Below are positions 12,991 to 23,689 of a stretch of 64,000 nucleotides of DNA, one piece after another. The translations under genes were made by a program, and so were the position numbers. The DNA comes from Gavia stellata (taxonomy: Eukaryota > Chordata > Aves > Gaviiformes > Gaviidae), in the NCBI RefSeq assembly GCF_030936135.1, contig NC_082612.1, forward strand, positions 13,623,001 to 13,687,000, given 5' to 3'. Numbering within the stretch: position 1 is the stretch's first letter; every line of letters begins with the position of its first letter. The notes below the pieces were generated by a model. That model was given only the letters and a program-made list of their open reading frames with translations, searched no databases and was not told where the DNA came from.

Positions 12991-14931
12991 CCACAGGGTT
13001 CACCCGTGACTGGCACACTGGTTACGAACAGCTACTGACAACAGGCTTCACTGGCGACCAGTGGCACGGGAGAACTGTTCTCAGAAGCGAGTTGTAACAC
13101 CCCAGAAGCATTAAAGAGACCAGGCAAGGCTACACTGGGGAGAACACTCCCTTGCTTTAGAAACTAGTAATTACTGAGGGGAAGTACAGCCTTCCTGCTT
13201 GGTGTGAAACGCTTTAGCTAATACGTGATATCCTGATTAGAAGTTGGAAGGAAGATGACTGAAACAACATGCAGAAGTTTCTCAGTGTTTTTATACCCCA
13301 CAGGTTCGTTTCTGACAGCTTTACCACACAGCAACGAATAACCACTGCAGCAAGATTTGACAGAGGACCCCTGAAACGACCCGCAGAATCCCTTATAAAT
13401 ATCAATCTAACAGAAGTGTTGTTCTAGTGCTGCTTTCTTCAGTATGTTGCCAGAGGAAATAGATCTAAGAAATCAGTAATTTCTAAATAGCACATCCACT
13501 TCCAGTCAATGCCAGCAGTAACTAACCGTTACAAGACATACCTCCTCTTATAAAAAAGTGACCACTAACTACATGAAGTCACCATGTCTAGAATTAGATC
13601 CTGAGACTTAATCCACTTATGCACAACACTTCTCAGGGAAGGTTCTAGCTGCTTCCTCTTCAACAGAGTGGCAGGAATATTTTGCATACGGAAAATCCCA
13701 CCCTAGCCAACAATTAACAAATACCCCTAGATGAGCATTGTGAAAGGAATATTCAACCACTTCTAGATACAAGCAAGTGCCTACTGCTTAAAGTGAAATT
13801 TTGCAATTGCTCTGTAAAGCAACAGAGGTAAACACTGCAAGACACTTCTAAACATCTTTTATCTCTTAACAGCTCTAATTCACTAACTTTAACATAGACT
13901 ACTTCCTTTCTAAATGAAAATGGTCTAAATATTCCATGGAAATGGAAATTTTAAGGTTGTAGGTATTTTAACTACTACCTTACAAATATTTTTGTATGCA
14001 AACAGTAAGCATCACTACAAATATACTTAATTGTACTTTTTATTGGCTGTAGTACTTTTAGCAGATTGGACCAAGTATTGTTTTAAAATGTTATTTGTAA
14101 TGGATTGTTTTGCAGACAAGCACGGGAGCTATTCACACATGAATTAAAATCCCATTCATACCTAGACCTTTCACAAAAGTCAGCCATTTGAAGTGCTGCA
14201 CCATTTCTCAAGTTCATTTGTTAAAAAGGCAATTAAGATGCATCCATTCCTCACCAGAGTCACCAAAGAAAAAGGCGAAAACAATTCCGGAATCTGCTAA
14301 TACCTTTCAAGGTACTACGGTAACCTCCCATGGACTAGCAGTCAAAATACCTTTAATCTCAGTTTGACCTGTTTTGGAATGATCCTCTCAAGTAGATGTT
14401 TGTTTTCTCAAAGGAAGTCAAACATAGGTGTGCACTAAAGATTTCATGTTTAAGTCAAGCTGAAACCTGCTTCAGTGGTTTTCATACTTGCTACGGCCAC
14501 CCTGAAGTCTTCCCTTCCAAAGCAAGAATTACAGTGAAGTTTCTCTTTCATGACAGGCTGGCAAGTTTTTTTGGTGTTTTGTTTGTTTTTTAACTGAAGA
14601 CACCAGATGCAAATGTGTGCTGCTTTCCTATCAACCAAGAAATTGCAATTGCTTTATTTGTGTCCCTTCCAGCTTTAGCTGAACAAATCAAGAGGTAAGA
14701 GGATAAGCCATTTCTCTATCCTTACAGGTTAGCAGTAAATAAATAAATAAGTAAGTAAAACAGAGTTAAATTCTAATCCTGTATTTTGTGCAACTTATGG
14801 ATAGGTTTGCATTTGTATTCTTGTGATTTTTTTAAATTACAGTAAACCAAAATATTTCAAACAAACTGAAAGTTTAAAATACTGAGTATGTAGCCACTAA
14901 CTGGTTTAAGTGCTTAATACCAATTTGATGT

Positions 14932-14937
14932 TTTATT
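14932..14937 (-). terminator. Candidate MGARP poly(A) signal
   Basis: First minus-strand AATAAA downstream of the canonical stop at 15448, about 510 nt away. Another lies at 14653-14658. Which one is used cannot be told from sequence. Confidence 0.35.
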
Positions 14938-15447
14938 GACTTTTGAAATTTTTAGCCTAGTATATCCTTAACACTAAGACCATGACAACATTTTGGTTGC
15001 TATGCAAGATTCTGTTGAAGTTACATTGACAGAACAGCTGTAATTACTTAGTGTGAATCTTAGGAATGGCCAGTGAAATAAAGAGTTTAGATTCCTTAAC
15101 AAACCCTTAAGAACCAGGTGACTGAAACAACTGTTTAACTGACCATATTACACGCTTACCTTAATAGAAGATCTTAAAAAAGAGAAATAGAATGGGGCAG
15201 TAAAATAAACTTTTCATTCTACTAGTCTTAGACAGTAACTCTGGTGCCACAGGCAGCATGCTTTTAGAGACACTGATTTGATAAACTTCATTACCTTATG
15301 CTCATGATATGCCAAGGTAACACCTGAAAGAGTTTTCACTGCAGGACAAACTCCATTAGGAATACTGACATTTGTTCTTAATGTTCTATAGTGAGAGGCA
15401 GAGTTTTAGAACCCACAACACACACACGCAAAAACCATATTCATAAG

Positions 15448-15713
15448 TTAACCTTGCACTGCAGCAGCTTCTGAATTAGCAGCAACTTCCAAATTAGCAG
15501 CAGCTTCCTGCTGCACGTCCTCCACAGCGGGGGATGCCTCTGGAGCCGGTAAGTCATTCTCCCCTCCAGTTTCTGGGGATACCCCCACACTCTCATCCTG
15601 TGCAGCAGGTCCAGCACTCTCATCCTGTGCTGCAGGTCCAGCAGCAGCTACTGCATCAGCCTCTTCCGTGGCTACCTCTTCTTCAGTGACTTCAGCCGTC
15701 TCTTCTTCATCAC
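15448..15713 (-). CDS. MGARP: MGARP exon 4 (glutamate-rich tail and stop)
   Basis: 266 nt, acceptor TTAAAAG|GT, phase 1. Encodes a Glu/Ala-rich tail beginning GDEEETAEVTEEEVATEEAD and ending SEAAAVQG then TAA (15450-15448). The human protein also ends SEAASAQG, so this stop is the ancestral one. The exon includes a tandem repeat of AGPAAQDES. The bases just after the Gln codon, CAAG|GTTAAC, could also be used as a weak splice donor. Confidence 0.92.
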
Positions 15714-18700
15714 CTTTTAAGGATTTATTTAATACGATAAAGAGAGTAAAATGCATGCATGCAACACAAATTCACCAACTACTTTTTACCATCATCCTCA
15801 TTTAAATTTAAAATGGGAAGCTAAGCTTTGGGATCACAATTTACAAATAAAGTCAAGAAATCAATAATTAATCCCCCCATATTGTCTAACGTGGCACCAA
15901 AAAAGATGTTTACAAGATGAGGAAACCATATTCTTAATTACCGAGTTTCATAACTGCTTCAGTGTAATAAGAAAAGAAACTGTGGCTTAAAGCAAGTGAC
16001 TGCAAGAGGTGGGAGTGCAGGGAAGGATAAAAAAGGACCCCACCAAGTGCTTCTGCAAACCCACTCTGCCGAAAGGGCCAGTGATAATGCACCCATGGGT
16101 GTCAGAGGGAGCAGGATTCTTACCCTGTTCGCACCCAGCAGTGGAGTTACCACACTGGGAATAAGACATTTGCTACCATACTTAGAAGCTCTTACGGGGT
16201 TTATTACCCATCAGGCTCATGGATCAGAAGCGCTGCAAGCCAAGGTGCGCCTTCAGTTTGCGCAGGGCTGTTTTCAAGGTGGCTAACTGGGCTGGCAGCA
16301 GCTACAATAATGCCGAGCCCAGCAAGTTTTCAGATGGGTTTTGTGCCATCTCTTAGCTCTACGCTGGCACAGGTACTCTGCTATGTACTCACCCTGCTTT
16401 CTTTAAAGCTATCTTGAATGCACTGTGACCCCTGCAAGAGCCATAGCACTCAAGTAAAAAAGGTAAGGTCTGGGAGGCAGAATAAAAGAGAGGACGCTTA
16501 CCGAAACTAGATGCATATAAGTATGAAAATAACTTGCTAATTTTAAGTGGTCAGCGTTCACTTTACTGGAGATGTGACCACTTATGACTGACCATTTTCT
16601 TTTTACAAATCCCAGCTGTCCTTTAAAGACTTGTCTGCACTGCTGTGGGTTGGACTCTTTAGAATCTGAAAACCCCAGTGTTTCCCAATCATGCATTACT
16701 TCAAACTCAGCAGAGACAAGTCATTAAAAACTAACAGCACAAAGCAACAAAGATACACAATCACCATGCAAACATGCACTAAGATCAAGTTAACAAAGGG
16801 AAGTTATATACCCAGTGTTCATTTAAAGTTTACCAGTAGAACCAATTCACCATGTGCAAAAATAGAACTGGAAATAAAGTTTGTAATACAGTGTAAACTA
16901 AGTGAGAATAGAAAGGAAAGAGCTTAAAGAGACACGGTCAGAATTTATTTCATTCATTTGTATCTGTTTAAAAACTAAACAGATCAATTTTAATTCTTGG
17001 TTATGCTAGTGCAAGCCTATCTTTTTTGTGTTCAGGTTTAAAACACAAGTCTATTCATCGCTCAGTAAAAATCAAAGCTTTATATTATGCAACCTGATCA
17101 TGTCCCTTTAAGAGAACGCTGTATTTCAAAAAAAACCTACATCGATTACACAAAGAACAGACTAACAGCCAAGCTCAGCATTCAGTACACTTTATTGGAC
17201 AGTCAAATATAGAGTGCATTCATTCAGAACAGCCAGCTTCTCCATCTCAGAACTGCCTTCTACAAAGCAGATTCAGTAATAAGCTCAATATGGTTTGGCC
17301 TTGCAAACATAGGTAGTTCTTTTAAAGTCTCACAAGTATGGAGTTTTACAATAGAAGGTATAAAGTCATCCCAAGGTAGGCTGCAAGGTACGCAATGGTG
17401 AACGACTGTCCTTTGTTTGTATTTAACTTCCTCGGGTTTGGAAAGAGATTTCCCTTGTATTTTAGTCTGGAAAGTGTAAAAGCAGAGTATAGATTAGAAA
17501 GATTGAATCAGCTTGCATCAAGTTAAAAAGAAAAGTCATTGCTAAAAAAGAAGGAAATCAGGAACAAGTTTAAAGGAGACACATGCAAATGGAAGACAAA
17601 ACTCAGTATTTCCTAAATAAGCAAGTAGAACGTTCTGCAAGGCAAACATCATTTTACAGTTCAAATGATGTCCCAGATTTCCTACTGCTACTTCGAGTCA
17701 GGCTTCTGCCAGGGGCTTTTTTAAACCCCTCCCTAAATTTGAGAGTAGCTTTCAGTTAAGACGAGCTACAGAAAATTTGCTATTAGATCTTTTTTTAAAT
17801 GTCCGATATCATTAATTAAAATACCATTAAATATCATTTCAACCCTCCAATAAACAAACAAGCCTAGAATAGCATTTGATTGTTTCTCTTGTTTTGACAG
17901 CCTTGTTTGCTACATGCAGGTCTTTATAATAGACTTCTTGGGTTTGCGCACAAAGGGAGAATTTTCCTTGGGATGAGAAACCACGAAAATCATTTGTATC
18001 AGGAAAGTCTCTCTCTGATCAGCTGCTCCCTAGTATTAAGTTCTTCCAGCTAGAAAGTTCTTCTCTTACCAGAGAACATGCAGCAAACATGCCATGAATG
18101 TGCTGTTTGGCATGCTGCTTCTCTATCCACCATTTCATATTCTTACCAGCACTGTTTTATAGCTTATTTTAAGCTTGATTTTGTGTTATCCTAAAAAATA
18201 CTAGATTACTTTGAGAACAGAATTTTTAATTGCTCTTATCAGCAATGCTTGCTGTGCAAAAGTGTAAGAACTAACTGAATCTAAAGAACGCGTGGGGAAA
18301 GAAGCTGCAGCGGCACTTCTGGGAAAAGCAATACTATAGGTAACACTCTGTGACAAGATACACACAAAAATATGACTACGCAGGGAACAGGAAAAAAAGG
18401 GGAGGAAGAGAGACGTTAATTCTTTTGAGAAAGAGGATTCCACAGGAAAAGTAAGAACAGAAACCTCTTTTGGGAGGATACAGTCAGGAATGAAGAAGGA
18501 TTTTAAAAACAGCTGATTCAATGGTAGTTGTGTATTGTGACTTGGAATTAGTAACTCAGAAGTCCAATTAAAAACTCTGGGTTGAGCATTTACTCAGAAG
18601 TCCAATATTGAAAATAGTACAGGAAATGAGTTTCAACTGTGTTCACTGTATGACCTCAGAAATGTTTTGGACTTCTTACTATCAATAAGAGAGGCAGCAA

Positions 18701-21700
18701 TCATCTGCCATTGGTTGCGACATTCACGTAAGTTACTAATCAGTGCAAGGCATCAGATCATGGGATGTCTGGAGAGTACCCGAAGCCAGAATTAAGTAAG
18801 TTACAGAGCACCGAGTACTCTTAGCCCAGTCTTGGGCAATGTAAGTAGAGCCTTCAGCGGGTTAACAGCACCCCTGACTCTGTGGGTACCCCACTCAAAC
18901 ATTTCGGTAGACTAGGGTTAAAACTCAGTACCTTGCAGAAGTGAACCTTAAGAGAAAAGAGGGAATATACGGACATCATTTTGAGTGCCCTGGAAGGTTT
19001 GCTTAATGCTTTCACACCTACCATGTTCTTCTGACTATTTTAGTCAGAACACGATGAGTGTCACCCTCATTTCTTCCCTGAACAGCAGCCGACTAGGTCA
19101 CTAGGAGAAAGTATCTACTTTGGTCCTGGTTAGATTTTTTATTTTAGGGACAAGGAAAGGATTGCATTGAAATTGTGGCCAAATTCTCAGCATTTAAAGA
19201 ATTAAGTTTAAAAACTGTATTGCTTCCAGCTGCTTAAGAGAAAGGAAATTAAGGTGTTTTGCCATTTTAAATCTTAAAAACTGTAATTTTAAAGTTCTAA
19301 AACTAAAGGATGTGTTGTGGAACTTCAAGACTAACAACTTCAAAAGAAATAAATTTGGAGGCAGACAATTCAAAGCATGCTCTCACATTGAAAATGAAAT
19401 TTAAACTCAGCATACTTTATTCAAATCTATTCTTTGTGTGCATGCAAATATATGAAATCAGTTCTCTAGATGTCAGCATCAGAAAAAATAAGGAAACGCT
19501 TCAAGTGCTATGGCTTCATTAATTCATTTATTTTTTAAATAACAACTAAATGAAAATATAAAGATCCTTAAGAAGTCATTTTTTCTAACTGCTTTTCCTA
19601 GCAAGACCATGCTTGCCAAAGTTCTATCTTTCACATTAATGCCGCTGTAATGCTGATTGATGTAGACAGAGACAACATTCCATTACAAGTATTTGAACTA
19701 ACATGGTCTAATTATTTAAGCATGAGGAGCTAAGTAAGGATTTGCCATACATGTAGGCGGTGTCTGCTTTTCATTTAATCCTAAATTTAAAAGGACAAAA
19801 TCAAAGTTGTGGGACAAGAAATGGATCCAATTTACAATATTTTTAAAAAACATAGGTTTTTTGCTATTGAACTGTGTTCCATGATGGCACGTGGCCTGGA
19901 GCCAAACTGTTGACTGAGAAAAAATATATTATCTCCTTCCCCCCCAACAAACAAAAGAACAAAACTGATTTTGACAGCATTATGCATTTAGTCAAGTTCC
20001 ATTAAGCTTCCAGTAAGTCAAATGCAAATACCCAGTATACAATTAATGGTTCACACATCAACTCTTTCCATCCAAAGAGACTCCGGCAGGTTGTTCACAG
20101 GCCAGATTCACTGCCTAAACGTGAAGTCCATTCCCAAAATTTGTGCAGAAGTAGCTTTGTAACAGAACACTGCACAACCACCTTTGTCTTTACTCTCACT
20201 CACAGAGCTCAGATAAGGACCTGGACAGGGTTAAGGCCTGATTAGACAATCGAGAAATCCGTTCCAGATCATTGTGTACCCGAGGAAGAAGAGAGAAGAG
20301 CTCAACTCACCCTTGCTTGACCAAGGTTTGTTTTTCCGCCCCTCAGCTCTCTCATGAAGAATATTCATATGTTCAATATACTTGCTGCGGGATGAACTGA
20401 CTACCCTGTAGGCCTGAAAGGAAATTATACCTAAACTTATTGCTACATCCCTACAAAGTTACCAAACAAAAAGAAGGGAGAGGGAGAGAAGGGTTTTTAA
20501 GCAAGTGCTACTGCTCATCTTAAAAGGCATATCAAACTATGCAAAGCAAGGTTAAAAAAAAGTATCTATTTTGCTCTACTAACATTTTTATACATTTTAT
20601 ATTTCTCCATTGTTAGAAAGCAAATACAATATACCACACAGCTTTCGAAGTGCTGCAGTGTTTCAGGAATTGAACACAGTATTTTAAAAGACAATTACAG
20701 TCAGATTATTTTTTAAAAAACTATGGTAAAAAGGTGACAGCAAGAGAATTTATTACTCCTCCAGATATGCAATCACACAAGTTTGATATTTTGAACAAAT
20801 AGAAGCTACTTACCATTCAAGAGGATTATTTTGTGGGAGAGGGAAACATGTACCTCTCTGGGATGTGTTAGTCACTATCTTAAATCTCGGGGGAGGCTAT
20901 GAAATGGAGGCTTTAGGGACGTGAAGCACAGAGTCTGATATATTTAGATGCAGGGAAGAGAACGATTACTGAAAAGCTTGACAAAAGTAGATGTTTACAA
21001 AACTTTAACATGATTTTTCTAAGTAACTAATATTCTTATCTTTTTTTGTGCCCCAATTAATGAGGTTCATAATATTTCCCTTGCAGCTTCAGACAGCTTA
21101 CTTCACATTTGTCTTGCTCACTTTGAGATATTCTTAGTGTTTGTGGTTGACAAGAAGAGGTAAGGGGTTAGAGGCAGGTGCCTTACTCCATCTTTGGACA
21201 CAGTCATTTCACGTATTTTTCAATACGTTTTCCACTAAGAAGGACAGCAGCACTAGATATCAAAGTAACAGTGAAACAGGTGAGCAATAGGCATTCAGTT
21301 GCACTAGTTCTCTTGACCTGATTTTTAAGGTAGACTGTATTTAATTATGTACTACGACATTCACCTTCTATTGACGGTGTGTGCCTTGACCATATTCTTT
21401 ACCCCAGAACACACCTTACACCACGCCAACTCAGAAAGCACAAAGAGCTCCATTCCCAAACACTTACATAAAATAAACCACCAAAAGCAGCAACACCAGC
21501 AAGGAGATAGTAAATCATGTTCTCTCCAGAAGAGCCAGGAACACTCCCAGATGACATCTGGCGAAGAGGTGCTATAAAAACCATTATTGAAATTGATGTA
21601 AAATGCTGCTAAAATACAATCTAAAAATAGAACGACGGAATCTGAATTTTGTATGGGAGGGGATGATTATAAAAAGCTGTAACAAAAGGGAGAGGTACAG

Positions 21701-23362
21701 CTTGGCCATGTTTAGCACAAGTGAGTAACACAGGGCGTTGCGCCTAACTGAATGAGGTACACGGCTGCGCTCCCCCAAAAAGTGTAAGATTGTGAACTAC
21801 GCTGTCTGCCTATCAGCTTCCAAGTACTGGATGCAGTCTATATAGACTAAGGAACCACCTAGGGAATGTTAAAAAAAAAAGGAACGCAAACAAGTTCCTG
21901 CCTAAGGAATGTAAAAGCATTAATCTGTCCTTATTCAGTCTTGCCGCAGTCACGATCAGCAGAGGTAACAAATCCTCTTCAGTTTAATAGCAGAGCACTT
22001 TAAGAAAAAGCCTTTTCCTTTGAATTCCCGTTCTTCCATTCTCAAGTGGGCTGCTGACATTTAGATACATGCCCATAAGCTCAAGTAACTGGCCAACAGG
22101 GCAGACAGGCAGGATTACACCATTTTATCCCTGATCGAGTACATAGTCACTATAATAGCAGTGTTAGCCATTTATTTTTGTTCACCGCTTCTGTGGTTTC
22201 GATGCTTGCTATAGCCTTGGATTCTTCTGTACGTCTCAAGAAGAGACCCAGGAAAAACACATGTAATTCTGCCCGTCAACAAGGCTTTCAGCTGAATTTC
22301 GTGACTTCATCCCAGCACAGCCGAGAAACGCCTCATGGAAAGGGTGCTCATTAAACATAAAATGGCTCTGAGCATTGCAATCGGTAGCTGCAAAAATAGT
22401 CTCAATCTCAACATATTCCCATCGTCTGCCAGATTATGTTTAGCATCATCTGCCTCGTGACACACTGATTTTCAGACTCCTCTTCAACCCTGTGGCATCC
22501 TAATGGATCTTCTGACATTGGCACACGCGTTCTGCAGCAGTTTCTCATTAATACCTCTCCTCGAAGGCTGCTCTGGTGGGCAGGAGAGTGCCGGGCGAGC
22601 CTGCGGCCATCCAGCGCGGCCAGGAGGGGCTTTGCTACCGGTTACACAACCCCTGATGCGCCAAAAGCCACGGCTGCAACACAGCGGGCCCCTCCGCGCT
22701 CCCTCCCGGTGCTCACCACCCCTCAGGAGACCGCTGCTCCGCCTGCCCGCCCGAGGGGTTCTACCCCTCCGCCTCCCAGCTGCGAGGTGGGGCGCGGAGA
22801 CCACGGCGGCCCCCGCGCCGCGGGAGGGCCGTTACAGCTGCCCGCCGCCGAGCCCGCTTCCACGGAGCGGGCGGGGGGCACGGCCCCACCGCAGCTGCTT
22901 CTCCCAAGGGCGAGCCGCGCCGCGGAGCGCCGTCCCGCTCGGCGGAGGCAGCGGCTCCCCGCCCGCAGGCGGCGGAGGTTTCGCGGCAGCCAGCCGGCTC
23001 CTGGCGGCGGGGATGACCGAGCAGCCCTACCCGGCTCCCGCCCGCCCCCTCGCGCGGCGGGGCGCCGCAGCCCAGCGCCGCAACGGACCGCGCCAACGGC
23101 CGCGCCGCACCTGCCCCCCGCGACCTTCGCGCGTCCCCCCCCCCCCCCACCGCGGAGAGGCGGCGGCGCGTCACCCTCCCCGTCCCGCCCCGCGCATGTC
23201 CCCCCCCCCCCCGGCCGCCGCCGTCGCGTTGACCTCTACCCGGCCCCAGGTCGAGCTCCGAGGCGGCCCCCGCGTACCACGCTGCTTGAGGCGGCTCGCA
23301 GCGGTGGGAGCCCTGCTCAGGCGAGAGGCCAGCGCCTGCGAGGCGGCCCTGCAGAGATACAT
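15448..23362 (-). CDS. MGARP: MGARP, mitochondria-localised glutamic acid-rich protein
   Basis: Joining 23278-23362, 21468-21571, 20311-20413 and 15448-15713 gives 185 residues without a frame break (human about 240). MGARP (HUMMR/OSAP) is a mitochondrial membrane protein. In mammals it is induced by hypoxia through HIF-1, interacts with the Miro/TRAK transport machinery and is also steroid-responsive. Visible parts: basic N-terminus (1 to about 30), GSSGxNMIYY signature and one membrane helix (about 46-63), a basic juxtamembrane segment (about 64-98), then an acidic tail rich in Glu and Ala (99-185). The acidic tail is about 50 residues shorter than in human. Additional candidate 3' exons (17260-17466, 995-1153, 234-280) suggest alternative C-termini. 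Confidence 0.93.
15589..15642 (-). repeat. 27-bp tandem duplication in MGARP exon 4
   Basis: Two adjacent 27-bp units differ at one base (a synonymous GCA/GCT) and each encodes AGPAAQDES. The high identity suggests a recent in-frame expansion or slippage in the acidic tail. Confidence 0.9.
17191..17196 (-). terminator. Poly(A) signal of the candidate alternative exon
   Basis: AATAAA on the minus strand, 64 nt past the TAG at 17260. It is followed by a GT-rich stretch (TGTTCTTTGTGT) about 35-45 nt downstream, the usual arrangement for cleavage and polyadenylation. Confidence 0.55.
17260..17466 (-). CDS. Candidate alternative last exon of MGARP (68-residue tail)
   Basis: On the minus strand, the strong acceptor TTTTACACTTTCCAG is followed directly by a 68-codon open frame in phase 0, ending TAG at 17262-17260. 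An AATAAA signal follows 64 nt later. The frame fits MGARP exon 2, which ends in phase 0, but not exon 3, which ends in phase 1. The transcript would therefore encode the MGARP N-terminus and membrane anchor followed by TKIQGKSLSKPEEVKYKQRT, then a tail with HHCVPCSLPWDDFIPSIV and ELITESAL. I recognise no family. Nothing but splice and poly(A) signals links it to MGARP; it could belong to another minus-strand transcript. Confidence 0.45.
   Translation of the reverse strand, partial: TKIQGKSLSKPEEVKYKQRTVVHHCVPCSLPWDDFIPSIVKLHTCETLKELPMFARPNHIELITESAL
20311..20413 (-). CDS. MGARP: MGARP exon 3
   Basis: 103 nt, acceptor CCTTTCAG|GCC, donor CAAGG|GTGAGT, phase 0 to 1. Encodes AYRVVSSSRSKYIEHMNILH then ERAEGRKNKPWSSK, matching the juxtamembrane basic region of mammalian MGARP (T-V-T-S-D-Q-A-K-H-T-E-H in human). 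Confidence 0.92.
20414..21467 (-). other. MGARP intron 2
   Basis: 1.05 kb between exons 2 and 3, AT-rich. No gene or repeat recognised. Confidence 0.85.
21468..21571 (-). CDS. MGARP: MGARP exon 2 (transmembrane segment)
   Basis: 104 nt, acceptor TTTTTATAG|CA, donor TTTAT|GTAAGTG, phase 1 to 0. Encodes PLRQMSSGSVPGSSGENMIY then YLLAGVAAFGGLFY, clearly homologous to human [20 protein letters not shown]. The hydrophobic run is the membrane anchor. Confidence 0.95.
21572..23277 (-). other. MGARP intron 1
   Basis: 1.7 kb. The 5' part (22.56-23.28 kb) is CpG island and the rest is ordinary AT-rich sequence. No gene recognised. Confidence 0.85.
23278..23362 (-). CDS. MGARP: MGARP exon 1 (start codon, N-terminus)
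   Basis: The ATG is at 23362-23360. Encodes MYLCRAASQALASRLSRAPT then AASRLKQR; human begins MYLRRAVSKTLALPLRAP. The donor CGTG|GTACGC is in phase 1. An in-frame ATG 12 codons upstream exists, but the family start (MYLxRA) favours this one. The segment is Arg/Ala/Leu-rich without acids, like a mitochondrial targeting sequence. Confidence 0.9.
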
Positions 23363-23527
23363 GGCGGCGGGAGCCGGGGAGCGGAGCGGAGCGGGCACCG
23401 CGAGCTGCCTGACAGCGCGGGGCTACCGCCGCAGCAGACGACACAATTCCCCCCCCCACCCCGCCCTGCACGGCGGGGCGGGGCCACTGCCGGGAGGGCG
23501 GGGCCGGCGCCAGCCCCGCCCCCGGGC

Positions 23528-23533
23528 CACGTG
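23528..23533. promoter_or_regulatory. CACGTG E-box / HIF-type core in the MGARP promoter
   Basis: CACGTG contains ACGTG, the hypoxia-response core, about 165 bp upstream of the MGARP ATG. Mammalian MGARP is reported to be HIF-1-induced, so this is a reasonable candidate site, though USF or MYC family factors bind the same motif. Confidence 0.4.
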
Positions 23534-23689
23534 CCGGCGCACCTGGGCGGCCGCCCGCCGCTGCCGGTGGGTCCCCGGCGCGGGGCCGCGGGGGCTCCTT
23601 CCCGGGACGCAGGGGCCACGCGCCGAACGCGGCCCTACCGGCTACCGCTGCTGAAACGGTAGCTGGGAAATTAAACACAGCCGTTGGCG

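Larger units (their letters stand above)
1..15447. other. AT-rich region downstream of canonical MGARP
   Basis: Apart from the minus-strand exon candidates at 234-280 and 995-1153, a 17-G run (4314-4330), a (GGTT)n stretch (9500-9519) and a CpG-rich patch (12750-12990), I see no gene here. It may be intergenic DNA toward ELF2, or a long last intron of an extended MGARP transcript. Confidence 0.7.
15714..20310 (-). other. MGARP intron 3
   Basis: 4.6 kb, AT-rich. Holds the candidate alternative terminal exon (17260-17466) and a candidate 31-nt microexon (16124-16154). It also contains a 15-bp direct repeat of ACTCAGAAGTCCAAT at 18554 and 18592. Nothing else is recognisable. Confidence 0.8.
22560..23680. 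promoter_or_regulatory. MGARP CpG-island promoter
   Basis: GC-rich, CpG-dense DNA covers MGARP exon 1 and its flanks. It carries C homopolymer runs near 23137-23150 and 23200-23211, that is G runs on the MGARP sense strand. Long ORFs on both strands here are a consequence of high GC content and are not genes. Confidence 0.8.

Noticed and set aside
22503-23678. Long ORFs (up to 383 codons) on both strands around MGARP exon 1
   Set aside because: They lie in a CpG island where stop codons are rare, are Pro/Arg/Ala/Gly-biased, overlap one another, and show no family features. Only the short MGARP exon 1 is supported.
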